Below the pieces are notes generated by a model. That model worked only from the letters and a program-made list of their open reading frames with translations. It had not been told where the DNA came from and did not search any database. A stretch of 64,000 bases of DNA, taken from the NCBI RefSeq assembly GCF_965638725.1, contig NC_134950.1:30504932-30568931 (forward strand), given 5' to 3'. The position numbers and the translations under genes are program-made. Positions 1 to 13,432 of this stretch are shown in pieces. Position 1 is the stretch's first letter. Every line of letters starts with the position of its first letter. This DNA comes from Aptenodytes patagonicus (taxonomy: Eukaryota; Chordata; Aves; Sphenisciformes; Spheniscidae).

Positions 1-559
1 ACAATGCGCCAAGTAAGGAAACTAGAGGTGTATACTCCAAGTCCAGCAGTGGCTAGAAATATGATGGGATATACCCAAATGATTCAAATGTGGCACCATG
101 TACCCATCTGGAGAGAGAAAAGGCCACTGATACCTGAAGAAGACAGGAATTTGAAACGTGGATTTAATTATCGTCATGGTTTTATCAAGAACTTCATGTC
201 GAAAAAGCCTGACCGAGGCCGAGCTGTTCTTCCTACAGCAGAGGAGAGTGGAAGAACAACAGGCCACCCAGGTTTCCAACCTCTGCAGGCAGGAGGGATC
301 GTGTCTGCACTGCAGATCAGCACTGCTCTTCCTGCATCAAGGCTAGCCTAAAGCTGGATTTTAAAGCTATGCCAAATTTTAAATTATATTAACAGTTGGA
401 AAACTTAACTTAGAGACCTCTGCCACCGCCTCTCCTTCCACCAGCTTTGCCTCTTCCACACCTGCGAGTGACGACCAACCGGCCACGCCACCTGGCTGTG
501 CTGCCACTGCACAGACCCAGGCCCGCCTGGAGCCCATATTCCCCCTCTTCATGCAGGCT
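1..559 (-). other. intron 1 of the left-edge carbonic anhydrase
   Basis: No CA exon 2 motif (G-P-x-x-W, followed by Q-S-P) is found on the minus strand here. A 115-codon plus-strand frame at 4-351 has no recognisable domain and is not called a gene. Confidence 0.5.
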
Positions 560-671
560 CAGGAAGTGGGGCCTCCCGTTTTGCCTGGGTTTTGCTCCCA
601 GACCCGCTGCCTGCAGGGACGGCGGCCGCAGAGGAGCCGGGCCGGGGCCGCGGCCCCGCGCCCCCACTCAC

Positions 672-717
672 CGTTGTCACTGTCGTAGCCCCACGGGTAG
701 TAGTTGGGGTTGATCAT
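672..717 (-). CDS. carbonic anhydrase (CA3-like paralogue), coding exon 1 only
   Basis: This is the first coding exon of an alpha-carbonic anhydrase; the rest of the gene runs off the left edge. The exon reads MINPNYYPWGYDSDN and ends on the first base of a Gly codon, followed by a GTGAG donor, so it is phase 1 as in every cytosolic CA gene. The WGY-D-x-x-NG core is the family's amino-terminal motif. The head is about three residues longer than usual and contains NPNYYP, which I do not recognise from a known CA. The start ATG has A at -3. A TATA box lies 81 bases upstream and the exon sits in a CpG island. No exon 2 is found down to base 1, so intron 1 exceeds 670 bp, against 76 bp in the CA3 gene at 20477-32302. 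Shared promoter and flanking sequence favours a CA3 paralogue; by position it could instead be CA2. Catalytic residues are outside the window, so activity cannot be judged. Confidence 0.8.
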
Positions 718-797
718 GATGTCGCTACCGCGCCCCGGCGCCGCGCCTCAGCCTGTCCCGGCGGCTCTGGCAGGACGGTGGCCTCGTCTCACGGCGG

Positions 798-807
798 CTT
801 TTTATAG
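798..807 (-). promoter_or_regulatory. TATA box of the exon-1 carbonic anhydrase at 717
   Basis: The minus strand reads CTATAAAAAG. This places transcription start near 770-780 and gives a 5' UTR of roughly 55-65 nt before the ATG at 717. The identical ten bases lie at 32401-32410 upstream of CA3, at a similar distance from its ATG, one of the signs that the two promoters are duplicates. Confidence 0.7.
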
Positions 808-1200
808 ACTCCCGCCAACTCCATGCCCTTCCCCGCCGCCGGCGGGCCGGGAGGGACAGCAGGGCCCCGACCGCCGGGGGCGGGGAGAGCCGCGCTGCCT
901 CGCACCGCCCGCCCGCCGCCGCTCCCGCTGTGAGGCGCTCCCGCTGTGAGGCGCCCCCGCCACTGGCCTGCCGCTCCCAGCCCGCTCCGGCCTCCGGCCT
1001 CCGGGCGATTCTCCTCAGAGCTGCCGCAGGGGACGGGGGTTGAGGGGGTCCCGCTGTGTGGGGGGTGCCGAGGGTGATCCCGGCGTGGGGCAGCGCGGGG
1101 GACCCGGCACGGCTCCCCAGCTGTCCTGGCGTCCGGAGGCTGCGGGGAAAGGAGCCCACCCGGGACAGTGCTGGGAAAGGATTGCTGAGGGGAAAGGGCT

Positions 1201-4200
1201 GCCGCCTGCCCCGACGCCGAGTGAACAGGAATATAGAAAAGCACGAATGTCCAGAACTAGGTACAGGCAATGTAGGAATATTTTTCAAATTCAAGTAAGA
1301 TATGTATACATACACACACAGACAGACATGCACATTAAACAGGAAGCTTAGCCTGGCTGGTTTCAGAAGTTAAATTTACAGGTTACAGGCAGGCTGGCTG
1401 GGCTTCTTACAGTTGTTTGTAGAAAGCCTGTTTGCCGTAAGACTGCATCAGGTTAGGAGAGGCTGGGTCCCTCCCGAGGGGACCGCATTGGTGATGTGTT
1501 TCCCACTCAATGTGCAGCACAACCCTGATCTGGAGGTCAGCTGGGGATGAGGGGATGAGTCCAACAGCTTCTGTGTGCAAACGGCTATCACAGGTTCACA
1601 CCCTTCCCTATGAAATTCCCACATACACACTTGGGTTCCAGCGCTGCTCCCTGCTGCGCTGTCTCCCGCTACCTTCATAAACAGCTTCCCTGCAAAAATT
1701 TGGTAGCATTAATTGCCCCTGGCCTTTAAAAAGGTACGGCTTCCTACTGAAAGGATTCTTGGAAACTGGAAATCACTAAACTAGCTGAAGATCCAGTTCT
1801 TGCCAGCTCCAGATAAAATCTTTATTATCAAATTAAGCATCGGATCTGTTCGTTTTGCTTCAGCTCTAATTCTCCTTTCATTTAGCAGGGTGTTATGCAT
1901 CAAATTGCACTTAAAATTGTGAGCATACTTGTTAGCGTGCATGCGTTCCTTATGTGACTCGCATATGACACACAGAAATCAAATGACTCCTAAAAAATAC
2001 TTGTTATTCTGACACATAGGGAATTATCAGGCAAGTTGGAGAAGACAGAGGTTAGCACCAGTGGCGTAAAATGGATGAGGGACTGACTAGGCAGAAGACA
2101 AGACATTGGAGTGAAAGGTAAATTATTGTGATTTAAATTTTAGTAGACTTTCTGAATAAGAAGTGAGATTATTTTATTTGATAGTAATGAAGTGGGGACA
2201 AAAGTACAAGTTGGTTAAAGAAAAATGCAAATGGCACAGGTTGGAAACGTGGGGTTGTCATACAGAAAAGTTCAGTACCCCTGAACATTGTGTAAACTAC
2301 AGTGGGTGAAATTTAGTAGCAGAAGGTGCAACATGGTGGTCTTGAATCATGGTCTTGGCTGTACGTTTTATCTGATCTGAAGTGGAAGTGAAAGAGAAGG
2401 AGGAAGCGTGGGATTCATTGGTGATAAAATGTCAATAAGCATTACCAGGCAGGAACTGCTCACAAAAAAACCAGGCACAAACTGATGGCATGTCACTGGA
2501 GCTGGAGAGACCCTGATATGACCTCCTCTGAAACAGGTCTGTCATGCTCATAAAGTTGAATTAGGATGAATTGGAACAGGTGCAGGGGACACAAGGGAAC
2601 TAAAGAGCCTCTTTTACAAGAGAGGACTATAAAAGCTTAGTGTGCTTTGCATAGTGAACAAATGGTAAGCGGGGAAGTGACAGCTGTCTGTATATACACA
2701 TCATAAGAGAGGTAAACACCAAGAAATGAGAAGAGTTATTGAAGCTAAAGAGCAATGTTAGCCAAGGAACAATTACATATATGTGTGCCGTGAACAATTT
2801 GAGGCAAGATAACAGATGAAGGTTTGGAACTGCCGAAGGTATTCCAGTAACTTTGCAATATTAAAAGTGGAGACATGAACAAGGTACACAGGAGCTATGT
2901 ATTTATGCCCTACAGAGCACATACTATTTCCCACCTCTTCCTCAATTTTCACTTCCATTTCCCATCATCTTCTCACTGCCATGACCCACAGACAAATCTC
3001 CAGATCCAGAGCATCTCCCAATGACTCAGTACAGTTGCCAGACTTCCAGATGGAGCTATACTGCAAACATAACCATAGCCTATCTGTAGTAGCCCAGGAC
3101 TATGCACCTCTATTTCCAGTCCAACATTTTCTCACATGGAACCCAGCTCTCTTCACTTTTTTCCAGTTTCTCGGTTTATTTTTATAAAAACAGCTTTAAT
3201 TTGCTCCTGAACACCAAATTAGTGTTAAATCAGGGAAACCATAATGCAAAAATGTCTCTGGGAAGAGGAGAGGAAAAGAAATAAGAAATGGAGTTCTGGT
3301 GTCTCCTCTACTCATACATTGAAGTTGATCAGTTGGTCTCACCTGCCACATATAATGCTTCCCCACTCTCCCCATTTTTCCAATATGTGCCCTGCACCCA
3401 CCAAAATAACTTCCTTGACCAGCCAAGGCAAAGGAGAAGAATGGCAAGAAGACAAAGTCCTGGGCAATCTAATCTAGTCTAGTCTAGTCTAGTCTAATCT
3501 AATCTAATCTAATCTAATCTAATCTTTTAAATGCACTCTGCTTTAAACAGGGGCTGTTGTAGATGAGCTCCTTCCAGAATGATTTTTTTTAAAAAATTTA
3601 TGAATATATCACAGAATCATTAAAACTCCCCCAAATCAAATTTGAAGGCTTATCACAATTTCACATCCACGTCAGGACAGGAATCATGCCGGTGACTTAT
3701 CAACCATAAGGCAGGTAGTTTATAAGCCTGGTAGGACATAAACAAGTTTTGTGCATAAAGGCATCACTTATGTGTGCCAAATCCTGGAAGACTCCCACAT
3801 GGAGGAGAGGCATCAGTACCAACAAGATCTGCAATGGGGGGAGTATGGAAACTAGCAAACATCATGGGTAAGCAAAAACAGAGATTAGAGTATTTTGAAA
3901 GAAAAGTAGTGAATGATACGAACTAAGCTGGAACTCGGCATGGACAATTTTAACGTGCTACCTTAGCTACCAAGATTGTTTTCAGTATCAGTGCTAATTC
4001 ATTTAACACTATCTGTAATTGCACTCAGAGAAACAATTAATATGGACCCACCCACAATAGATGTTTACTTTCATTGTTTTAGAGCCACTAGTAATTTCTA
4101 AGAACAAGCTATAGCCTCACCCAGTTTTCTTAATGAATAGTCACATGTAATATAAAGCACTGTGTCTTTTACACCTACTTAAATGGATAAGTTTGAGATT

Positions 4201-7200
4201 GTACTTTACTGCCTGGGTAGGAAGACTCAGTAGACACTGAAGTTTCTGTTCTGAGCTCTAAGACACATATAGCATTTTTCCAGAGTCACTGTTTGTGCTG
4301 AACTCCTTGGCATTCAGACTACCTAAAAGGGTCTGTGGAAGGAAGTAAGAAGCAATCTAAGAAAAAGTTTTAACCTTAGACACTTCAACTTAGACCTTTA
4401 AATCAAGTAAGTAAGTTACTTCTGAGGAAAAAAAAAGATGTCCTGTGTGTATCTGCTTTCACTGAGCTCCTTTTCTGTGGGACTTGAGGGTCATCAAGAT
4501 TACCAAATGAGACAGGAGACTTCCTCCTGTCTTCTTCCTCTCTGATCGTCTTCCTTTTTCCAGACAGTGTTCTTACCCTTTTCCTCTGGATTTCCCTCAG
4601 GATTTCCCTCCTTTCCCCCAGCCTGAGTACACTGTGTCCCTCAACACCTCTCTCCAGGTGAAACACTCACTCACTTCCTTCTCTGAAAAGCCCCATGTAG
4701 AATCCCTTAAAAACACTGGCCTTACCAGCGGGAGATCTCCTCTTCCAGTAAAAGAAAGCCTTTAAAAGTCTTTGCTGGGCTTTTCATTACCAAACATGGC
4801 CTAAGTTCCCTGCATGTTACAGACAAGAGAAGTGTTTTAAATAAATATACAGATGACATAGAAGACAACAGTCAAAATTAGATTTGGTCTAAAGTGGAGG
4901 TTGAAATAAAAAAGCTTTCACAGAGCAAAGTCACATTCACCATTGGACAACAACATATCCCAATCTGCGACAAACCACATCACGATATACTCAGCTATGT
5001 TTCCAATTCGGAGACTACTGGATTCAATGAAATACATTTTCAGGCAATATGTCAATAAATGCTTTTAAAGTACAGATAAGTTACAGAAGAAAAATAAGCA
5101 AATATATTGTATATATTAACATGTTTTCTATGTGATCTCTGAGGCACTTGAACAAATGTTTTCCCCCCAAATACTGATGTTTCTATGAGCAAAATGCTCA
5201 GATATGTGTCTTCCCTGTGAAATTCTGATTAGTGATTCAGGTTTTTTATTCCTATAGCACAGGTTTTCTCTATATGCATTGCTAAGACTAACATTACTTT
5301 GTAAGTCTTAAAGAGGATGCTTTTTAATTTGACAATAAAAGATAATTCCATTGGATCCCAGCGAGGCTCCTCCTTTTTTCTGAAAATGTGTATTATCCAC
5401 ACGTATATTTATAGGCTGTATTACATCATAGAGTTATTATTGTTGGTATTTGCTCTTTATATAACAGTAGCAGTCAGAGGACCTATCATGCTAGATATTG
5501 TACAGACATTTAATACGGCCTTCTTCAGAGGCCTGAGAGACAGATGGGAAGCAGGTAGGCAGCCAGGAGCACTGAGAGTAGCTCATAATTACGAGGCAGA
5601 ATAATGAGACAGTTAGAAATAGGGTTCCAGGATTCTTGATGATTCATCCCATGCACAAAATCACTAGAACCTTGACTTCCAGAAAGTTTTGTTGTCCTAA
5701 TTTCTTGATGAGATTTATTTCAGGGCAGACCACAGGTCACAGTTTGGTGGGTCCCATCTGTGTGTTGTAACTAATAAATCTACTGCTGCTTTAGATAACG
5801 GTAAAGTCAGATTTACAAAAAAATGTAAGACAGACTTGGTCTCTAATTTAAAATCGATTTTAAGAATTATAGTCGAGTTCAGAGATGAAAAGCAGTCAAG
5901 AAGTGAGGCTAAAATTCACCGGACAACATCTATCCATTACAAAAATAAACAGGCAAATTCAACACACAGAATCCTATAAACTTTCCAGTTAGATAGCCAT
6001 TACGGTGTTACTGTAAGTATTACCCAGATGGCATATACGCTGAAATGTAAGTCCGTTCAAGAGTGGAGCAATCTGCTCATGTGTGCTCCGGCACTGAGGC
6101 TTTGAACAGTAAGAATTTGACCTCTTCATAAAAGCAAAATCTGAACATGTCTGCTGTGAAAATCCCACAATTTGGTGGCTCCTCTCCACTGACGTATAGT
6201 TTATATTTATATTTAGTTCATATTGACCTTAAACTGCAAGTCTAAAGTGAAAAGGACTAGTCAAATTTTAAACAGGTAATTAAGTTTACCAGGATAATTT
6301 TCTAAAGCTTATACAAACCATTTATTCTCAAGCCTTGGTATTAACTGATGTGATAAAATTCTCAGTCTTAGGATCCAAACACACGTAAGGAAAATCTGGA
6401 AGAGAAGCCCACACTGTTTATAAACTTAAACAGCAGTCCCACTTCCCAGTCTAAAATGCCCCAGCTCTCACTCTTTCTCTGACCATGTTCACTGTAGCAT
6501 GTCTTTATCAGAAGACATTTATGGTTCAAATGCCTTTAAATATTCCATTAAATGGTTTAGATGTAAGACTAACCTGAGCACTTTTAGAATTATGGTCCAG
6601 ATCCTGCGCCTTACCTACCTTTTTAGAAGGACTGGAATACATCAGAACTTAAATAGTTCTGCAATATAGCTAGTGAGAGGCAAAGTCCTAGGACAGAAAG
6701 CACAGCATGAATCCACATTCCTTACATGTCATGGAGAAGTGCTCAACAAAAGCATTTTCTGTGTCAGTAAACTAAAAACTCTGAGGAACACGGTGGGAGG
6801 GCAGATCTGCAATTGTGAGGATCCATCAGCCAAAGCCTTGATGCTACTGATGGTGGTGGGGACAAAGATACAAAAATGACTTCCAGAAATAGATAAGAGA
6901 CTGTGTTTGCTCATGTTTCAAAACTCACTTCCAGAGAGTGGAGGAGGTTGTTATTTCTAGCAATCCTGACATAGCGATTCCTCCCAAATCACTTTATTTA
7001 GGCTTTGCTCAAGGGACCAGGAATTAGTGCAAGATCCTTGACTGATTAGCAAACTATCACCTTTATATATTGTTTCCAACCCTCATGATTATTTACTTCT
7101 CCTTACAGATGCATAAGACAAAAGATTGTTAACCCAAGAGCGTGTAGTCTCATTCTGAACAAGTACAAGAATAATTCCCGTTCAAAGAGGCAAAGGCACA

Positions 7201-9235
7201 TAGTTGGCCAAGAGATTTAGGTTGGGCAGTTATATTTACTTCTCATACATATGCTTAGACTTTACACTTCAGCTAGATATTTTTCCACATAATACTAATC
7301 ATCATTAAAACTAGGGCTTTGTCAGAGGGATGAAGAAATGATTTGAAGCTTATTCTGAATTTAGGTACAAGGCATGCACAAAAATGTTTTAATAAAAGGC
7401 TATGTACATTCAAAGTATCAATCTAAGAATGACTGTATTTCTCTGTAGCATAATCATGTCTTCATTCCTGGATTTAGACATGCACCTTTCCAAAACTCAT
7501 CAAATCAGAATGTATAAATTTTGCTTTCATTATAAATATAAAAGTACATTTATTCTTCCAAGTTATTCACATATTTCACAGAAATCTCAGCAACTAAGAT
7601 GCTTTCACCTCTACCTACAGAAATTTCCCATATTGACATTTTGCTGAGAACATGAGAAAGAAGCTATGAAGCTTTGGCACTAGCCAGCCACACAGAGGGT
7701 CAAATTATAGAGCCAGTGAAAAGACTTTTCATGTATAACCGTAGAAATTAATGTAATTGCCAGCCTCCTTCTTTCATAACAAAAGAGTAAAGCTTGGGAA
7801 ATTTCTGTGGTACTTTTGTAATTCCTGTTATGAGGTCTAGGAAGAATCAGCTCCTGCTGCATTAGGTTATTACAGGATTCTCATCCAAAGAATTTTATTC
7901 CTTGCATGTTTTCTTTTCAGAACTAAGTGAAGAAAGAAATATAAAGAGTGATTGAGAACGTCCACTATTAAAACAGAAAAATTCCTTCTTCCATTATGAG
8001 GCAGATCAATAGCAATTACAAGTAAGATCAGACTTATCTTTCATAACATGCTGCCACTTATATAGCATACCCCAACCCCAGTTTTGGCTTATTTGTATAA
8101 ACACTGATACATACTGTGTCTTTAATTCAAGCATTTTTTCCCAGACAGGAATTCTTTCCGTTTCTCTTTGCCTCCTCCTCCTCAACCCTACATTGTTTGT
8201 ACGAGGGAGAACAAGGCAGTGGAAAAGTATTGCTCTCGAGCTGAGCCTTTGCCAAAAGGCTATGCTTACTAAGGCCATGCTTACTTCTCTAGAGTTATAT
8301 CCATATTTGTAATACTGAATTGCTTCTGCAAGCGACTGAGAATGCTAACTCACCCATTTACATCTGTTTCACTTTTAATATAGTATTTACAAAATGGAAG
8401 ACAGAGCAGAAGGAACAGATAAGAGATCTGTGGGAAAGTTATCCAACCTATCTGTGGTTCCCACATTGTAAGCAGTGAGACTACAGCAGGTGTTTCACAC
8501 CATCTTCAGAGATTGCATCCAGAGCCTTTAAATGTGAAGTTTGGTGGTAAGTATATATAACAGCTTAAGCAGGGAGAATTTGAGAGCTGAAGGTCCTCTG
8601 GATATTTTGTGGATCACCAAAGGAGAGAGCAATGAAGTCATACATCACAAGAATGGCTATCAGCTGCTTCTAAAGAAAGCTGGCAGTTATCTATAATTTT
8701 ACTTGAAGAAAGGAAAATGCACAAATACTTCAGTTGTTTGACCTTTATTGAATATAACCCCCTCAAAACTTGAAAATCAGCTGGTCACACCCAGAAAAAT
8801 AATTGGCTTAAGAAATACTAAGTAGACAATATTTTCCCATTTGTCATTTCATTATTGCAACTCAACATAGTGGTGTATTGATGATAAAATGTAGATAGAA
8901 ATAAAACCATAAGGATTTTACATTTTATCTTCAAAAATAATTGAAAATATTGCTGCTGGCAATGACATAATCTTTTAAGGGAGTGAATGAAGCACTGCTT
9001 TTCAAAAGGATATAGTCAGAAAGTGTCATCTTAGTCCAGTATACACAGAGTCCCCATCCTTGAAATTTTGTACATCTATGATCAAAAAAAGAGGCAAGCC
9101 AAAGAGATTATGCTAATTTAAATGAAATTAAGGTAGCTACTTATTCAGATACCATGAACAAGATTTGGTCCCGTGGAGTATCCATTATTGTCCTGGAGTG
9201 AAATTTCATTTGTTTTATTTACTGGCAAAACTTTA
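1201..9235. other. intergenic DNA, no gene seen
   Basis: This is A+T-rich sequence upstream of the left-edge CA promoter. Short open frames on both strands have no recognisable motifs or convincing splice context. The only clear structure is the pentamer repeat at 3466-3525. A stretch near 5460-5560 looks like a badly decayed interspersed repeat, but I cannot name the family. Confidence 0.5.
3466..3525. repeat. pentanucleotide microsatellite (AATCT/AGTCT)12
   Basis: There are twelve perfect tandem 5-mers: two AATCT, four AGTCT, then six AATCT. The block of variant units inside the array indicates an A-to-G change that spread by slippage. It is likely length-polymorphic. Confidence 0.95.
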
Positions 9236-9735
9236 ATGACCTGAACAGTGGCACAAAATACACCCTCAGCAAGTTCAAGGATGAAATTACGGGCTGCTAT
9301 CCAGAGGAACCCAGACCCGCTGGAGAAATGGGCTGACCGGAGCCTCATGCAGTTCAACAAAGGCAGTGCAAAGTCCTGCACCTTGGGAGGAACAACCTCC
9401 CTGCACCAGGACGTGCTGGGGGCTGAATGGCCAGCAGGCAGCTTTGCACAAAAGGACATGGAGATCCTGGTGGACCACAAATGGAACATGAGTCAGTGGT
9501 GTGCCCTTGCTGTGATACACCCTGAGCTGCATTAACAAGAGCATAGCCATCAGGTTGACGGGAGTGATAATTTCCCTGTCTTCAACACTCGTGCAACTGC
9601 TTCTGGAGTCCAATTTTGAGCTTGCTGGTACAAGAAAGACATTGAATAAGTGTTGTGAGTGCAGTGGAGGGCAGGCAAGACAGTGGGCTGGAGCACAAGA
9701 CAGGCAAGGAGAAGCTGAGCGTGCTGGATTTGTTG
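9236..9735 (+). mobile_element. old CR1 LINE fragment (reverse transcriptase 3' part)
   Basis: The sequence matches the CR1 ORF2 region that is better preserved at 38734-39433 and 43128-43818. Recognisable pieces are a CTLSKF-like segment, the KCKVLHLG region, the VDHKWNMSQ counterpart of the VDEKLDMS motif, and a region matching the stretch around the CR1 [12 protein letters not shown] motif. Frameshifts and stops interrupt every frame, and divergence is much higher than in the other two copies, so this is an ancient insertion. The 5' end is truncated, as is usual for CR1, and no 3' ATTCTATG tail is visible. The open frames across 9145-9613 belong to it and are not host genes. Confidence 0.8.
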
Positions 9736-9859
9736 TCAGTAGAGCAGTCTAAGATATGCTTGCTTTAGTTCTGTTTCACCTCAGTGCCTGACTGCAGAAC
9801 GATTGCACCATATTACAGAACAGTTTTGGAATGATTGTTTTGTGCCTAGTACACATATT

Positions 9860-10195
9860 AATATAACATACCTTCTATTTTAATTAGCAATTTGTGGAAA
9901 ATAATACAACAAAAAAGAAGCTGCAGAAAGCACCATGTTGTTTTGCAGCTGACTGTGCATAGCATGCCTGGCAGTGTGCAAAAGACATTCACACGGTGCT
10001 TTTCATTGAGCATGCCATAGTTGGTGTGACATGTCACAGCCAAGAAGCCAGTTTGTCATATGCCTTCCACTTCACTGAAATTCATGCCAGGCTATGGAAA
10101 ACATGGTAGGCACGAATGGAAACCTATCAACAGCCAGATCTTTGTCTGCCAAAATAAAAAGAACAACATACTGAGTTAATTATGTTGCTATTATG
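9860..10195 (+). repeat. duplication block A, copy 1 (pairs with 36996-37355)
   Basis: About 330 bp align by eye in the same orientation with 36996-37355. Shared stretches include CATATGCCTTCCACTTCACT and CTATGGAAAACAT, with several small indels. Both copies lie upstream of a minus-strand CA exon 1. I read the pair as part of a tandem locus duplication. An old interspersed repeat inserted twice is the alternative. Confidence 0.7.
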
Positions 10196-10755
10196 TCACA
10201 ATCCCCATTTTTTTCCACAGTTTCTATTGTCAAGGAGCAGAATCTGATACTTACAGACTAAGAGTAGATAGCACTGTAAAATATCTTTCTGCCAGGTTTT
10301 ATTCTATTTTTATTGCTACTCATCTACAAAATCCCAGAGCTTCTATGGCATACTCTGCTCCACCACTTACGTTATTTAAAAGTCCACATGAACAGAAATC
10401 TATACTGAAACAAGAAAAAGTGCAAATTTTGTTGGTATCAGTAATTTTGTCACATTCTTAGGTAAAGGTTTTTATACGTGAATGAACTAGAAAAAAAAAC
10501 CAAGTAAACCCATCTAGGTGAATGTTAAAAATATGTTGGCACTCTTGGCTGGAGCACTGGGTAAAACACTTGCCGTATTTCAGCATATGTTCCTATCTAC
10601 CCACTTTGCAATGCAGTGCAGCTACAACACATAATTGTGAGCTCATTTGGATACTTTCTGAATGCCATCCAGCCGTTTCTGTCGACTGCATTGTTTTGCC
10701 TGCTACCTTTCAATTCCTTTCAAAGCCCTGGAAAATATTTGCTTCTGTATGCGTG

Positions 10756-10771
10756 CACACACACACACACC
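10756..10771. repeat. short (CA)8 microsatellite
   Basis: There are eight uninterrupted CA units. Confidence 0.85.
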
Positions 10772-13201
10772 ACCCATGTTTAATTGTCAGAGCCAACAGG
10801 TTTGCTTCGTTGAATATACAGCAGGCTAGGTTGAACAACCAAAACATGCTCAGGAAGTATAATACTAGATGGGCAGAGGACCACATTAGGTTCAGGATAA
10901 CAGCTTGTATCGCTACAGTAGTGGCGATGGTAATGCAAGATAAACTAGAAACATGCATTTCTGTAGAAAGATCTCATCTGCAAAAGTCTACCTGGTGCTT
11001 GTGAGATGGGTCAAGCAGGCTGCTGCCTAGTGCAGGGAGCTCATAAAGTACTCCAACAAGTTTGGCAACTCTTTGTCAGCCTGCTTGTACAAAAGATCCA
11101 ACAAGTCCACATTTGCTACGCCAGTACAGTTTGCAGCCTGCAGTGACTACCTCCGGTGCAAAGAGAAGCATGCTTTTCTAGACCAGACAAGTAAGGTAAG
11201 CAAGAAAGCATCACCAGGAGAAAGACTGATGATGGAAGGACCCCCCAAAATCCTGACAAAATTTAAATAAAAAAAAAAAATCATGAGTGCAAACTCTGGA
11301 ACAGAGCCTGCTGCTGGAGACAACCCTGACACAAGTTAAGCATAAGATAGATACCCATTGAGACAGACTGGCAAAATACTCTGTAGATCTTATCAAGTAC
11401 ATATAGATAGAGAAGCGTGAGGACAAACCATGTCCACAGCAAGACCTGATGCTGGATACATAACACTGAGCTATAGATTATTTTGGAGACAAGTGAGAGG
11501 GGTTTCTGGGCTGTGGCCGGTGTAATTATGTATATGGAGTTGGATTTAGCTTCTGTTATGGTGAAGGCTGTGCCATTTCCTTCCCCAGGTGCAGCCCAGG
11601 GCATATTCCAAAGGGAGTAAGTGTAAATAACAAAGTTATTTGTATGTTTTAACTAAGTGTCCATATAGTAATGGAAAAAATAATGATCATAAATTCCAGC
11701 AAACACTAACAGGATAGGTGGATTATACAGAGATTCCCAGTGACAAAGAGTAGATGGGAAGGCTTTCTGCAGGTAATACTGCCTTGTGCCCCATCCATCT
11801 GGGCTGTTTGGCAAAACTCCACATCCTAGTTTAAGATTATGTGACTGTTCTCACATATTCCCTCCACCAGTTCCAACTAGGGAAGCCTGACATTTTTTTG
11901 TGCGTCAGACAGACCAGACAGTGAGTCAGAAGCTGAGGCAAGGAGACGTTCAACAGCTTGTCTTCTTCTGACTGGTTATAACCATGCATTGCTATGATGC
12001 TTATTTACCGGTCGTGAATTTTTCTCTGTGCATGCATAAATGGAATTCATCTACTCCTCTTCCTGCCACATAAGGTATCCTTGAGTTCCCTTGCTGACAT
12101 GGAAATATGTGCGCTTACATTCATGATGTCTATCCAGGCAACAAGTTTTAGAGGATGTCTTTTAGGATGTCTTTTATTCAACAGCTCAGTCACAGTAAAT
12201 ATTGCCAAGTGAAGAGGCTACTCACTTAACAGGTGCATGATGAACTGGACCTTACAATCCTATAATATGATGATACAAATGCAAGTATTAAGAAATGGAT
12301 CCACTGTTTAACTTGAAGTTTTATGGTTCTATGTGTAGTGTTGCCTAGATGCTACTGTGAAGCTGTTCCAGGCAAATCTTTTCTGAATCATGGGACTTCA
12401 TTTCCTGATTAAAGACATTTCAATACAACAAGAAAAAGGAAAAAAAAAAAAAAGAGCTCTAATGTAGTGGGTTTTTTTGTTCAGCATTTGGAGAATTACA
12501 GAGCAAGCGAATACCAGAAACGTATTTAAGAATGGCTAACCCTTCAGTCAGATCCTGTGACAAGTGAACACCGTGCTTCCAGCATGGATGACAGAGAGTA
12601 ACTAGGACAGCTGAGCTCAGCAAAGTAGCATGAGCAGCAGATTTTGTTAGGTTTCCGAAAATGACTATTGACTGGTAATGCTCACTTTTATTAAATTTAA
12701 CTAATAAAATTTAAATTATTTTATATTATTAAATATTAACCATTAAAAGTTCAAATTGATTGGAATATAAAACAACAGAAAGCAAAACTCAGTATAACTC
12801 AGATCATATCCCTGGGTAAAAGGTCACAATCAGGGTCCAGCAAGAAGTTGCTTTTATAAAGAACTGCCAGGCAAGATTCTCTGCATTAGACCTTCGCTCC
12901 CCATCACCTCTAAGAGGAGGAGGAGACACCTGTATACACAGTAAATATTATGATTTTTGGTTTTTAAGGCTATGGGAAGCCCATATAGGAACTCTGGTTG
13001 AGAATGTTAAAAATATTTTATGGGACTTCTTACAATGCCATTGAAATAGTCTGGTGATGGACACCAGTATAAGAACATAATTATTTTCACTGTTAATTAG
13101 TACTGTACCATATTGTCTTTAATCTAAGTCCTAGCACAACTACTACTTTAAGGGCAGAAGATATGTTCCATATCCTCAACTTTATTTAGATTACACTGAC
13201 T

Positions 13202-13432
13202 CCATGCCTTTTTCAGAATTTTTCAGTGGTGGAAGTTATAGCAAAGTGCTCTAAGACATTAGGCATGGAAAGTATTGTTTCTAAACTTGCATCCCCTACC
13301 TTTCCTGACAGAGACAATGAAATCAGTGTTTCAATTATAGGTCTTACACACTGTTGGGCAACAAATCATCGTTCATCTGTTTATTCAAGGGTCAGTAGCA
13401 TTTGTTTAGCTATAAATTTAGGTATGCTGCAG
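13202..13432 (+). repeat. duplication block B, copy 1 (pairs with 41761-41995)
   Basis: About 230 bp align almost without gaps with 41761-41995; by eye roughly four bases in five match. Perfect islands include TTTCAATTATAGGTCTTACA and TAGCATTTGTTTAGCTATAA. These islands hold a forkhead-like TGTTTA, a homeobox-like CAATTA and an A/T core resembling a MEF2 site. Neither copy keeps a shared reading frame, so non-coding conservation is likelier. It lies about 12.5 kb upstream of the left-edge CA start. Confidence 0.75.

Larger units (their letters stand above)
560..1200. promoter_or_regulatory. CpG island over CA exon 1 and promoter
   Basis: This block is very G+C rich with dense CpG, in contrast to the A+T-rich DNA on both sides. 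It covers the 5' end of intron 1, exon 1, the TATA box and some 400 bp upstream. Long open frames here on both strands come from base composition, not from genes. A CpG island together with a TATA box suggests a promoter active in many cells with extra tissue control. Confidence 0.75.

Noticed and set aside
4..351. 115-codon plus-strand frame
   Set aside because: It has no domain or splice context and lies in intron 1 of the left-edge CA gene; the carboxy half is low-information sequence.
672..717. Calling the left-edge gene CA2 by position
   Set aside because: Synteny would allow it, but the amino terminus is not CA2-like and the upstream region is shared with CA3. Left as CA3-like until exon 2 is seen.
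3466..3525. Possible CRISPR-like or regulatory array
   Set aside because: The repeat unit is only 5 bases with no spacers, so it is an ordinary microsatellite.
10522..11004. 160-codon plus-strand frame
   Set aside because: It runs through a CA repeat, has an irregular composition and shows no motif, so it is a chance frame.
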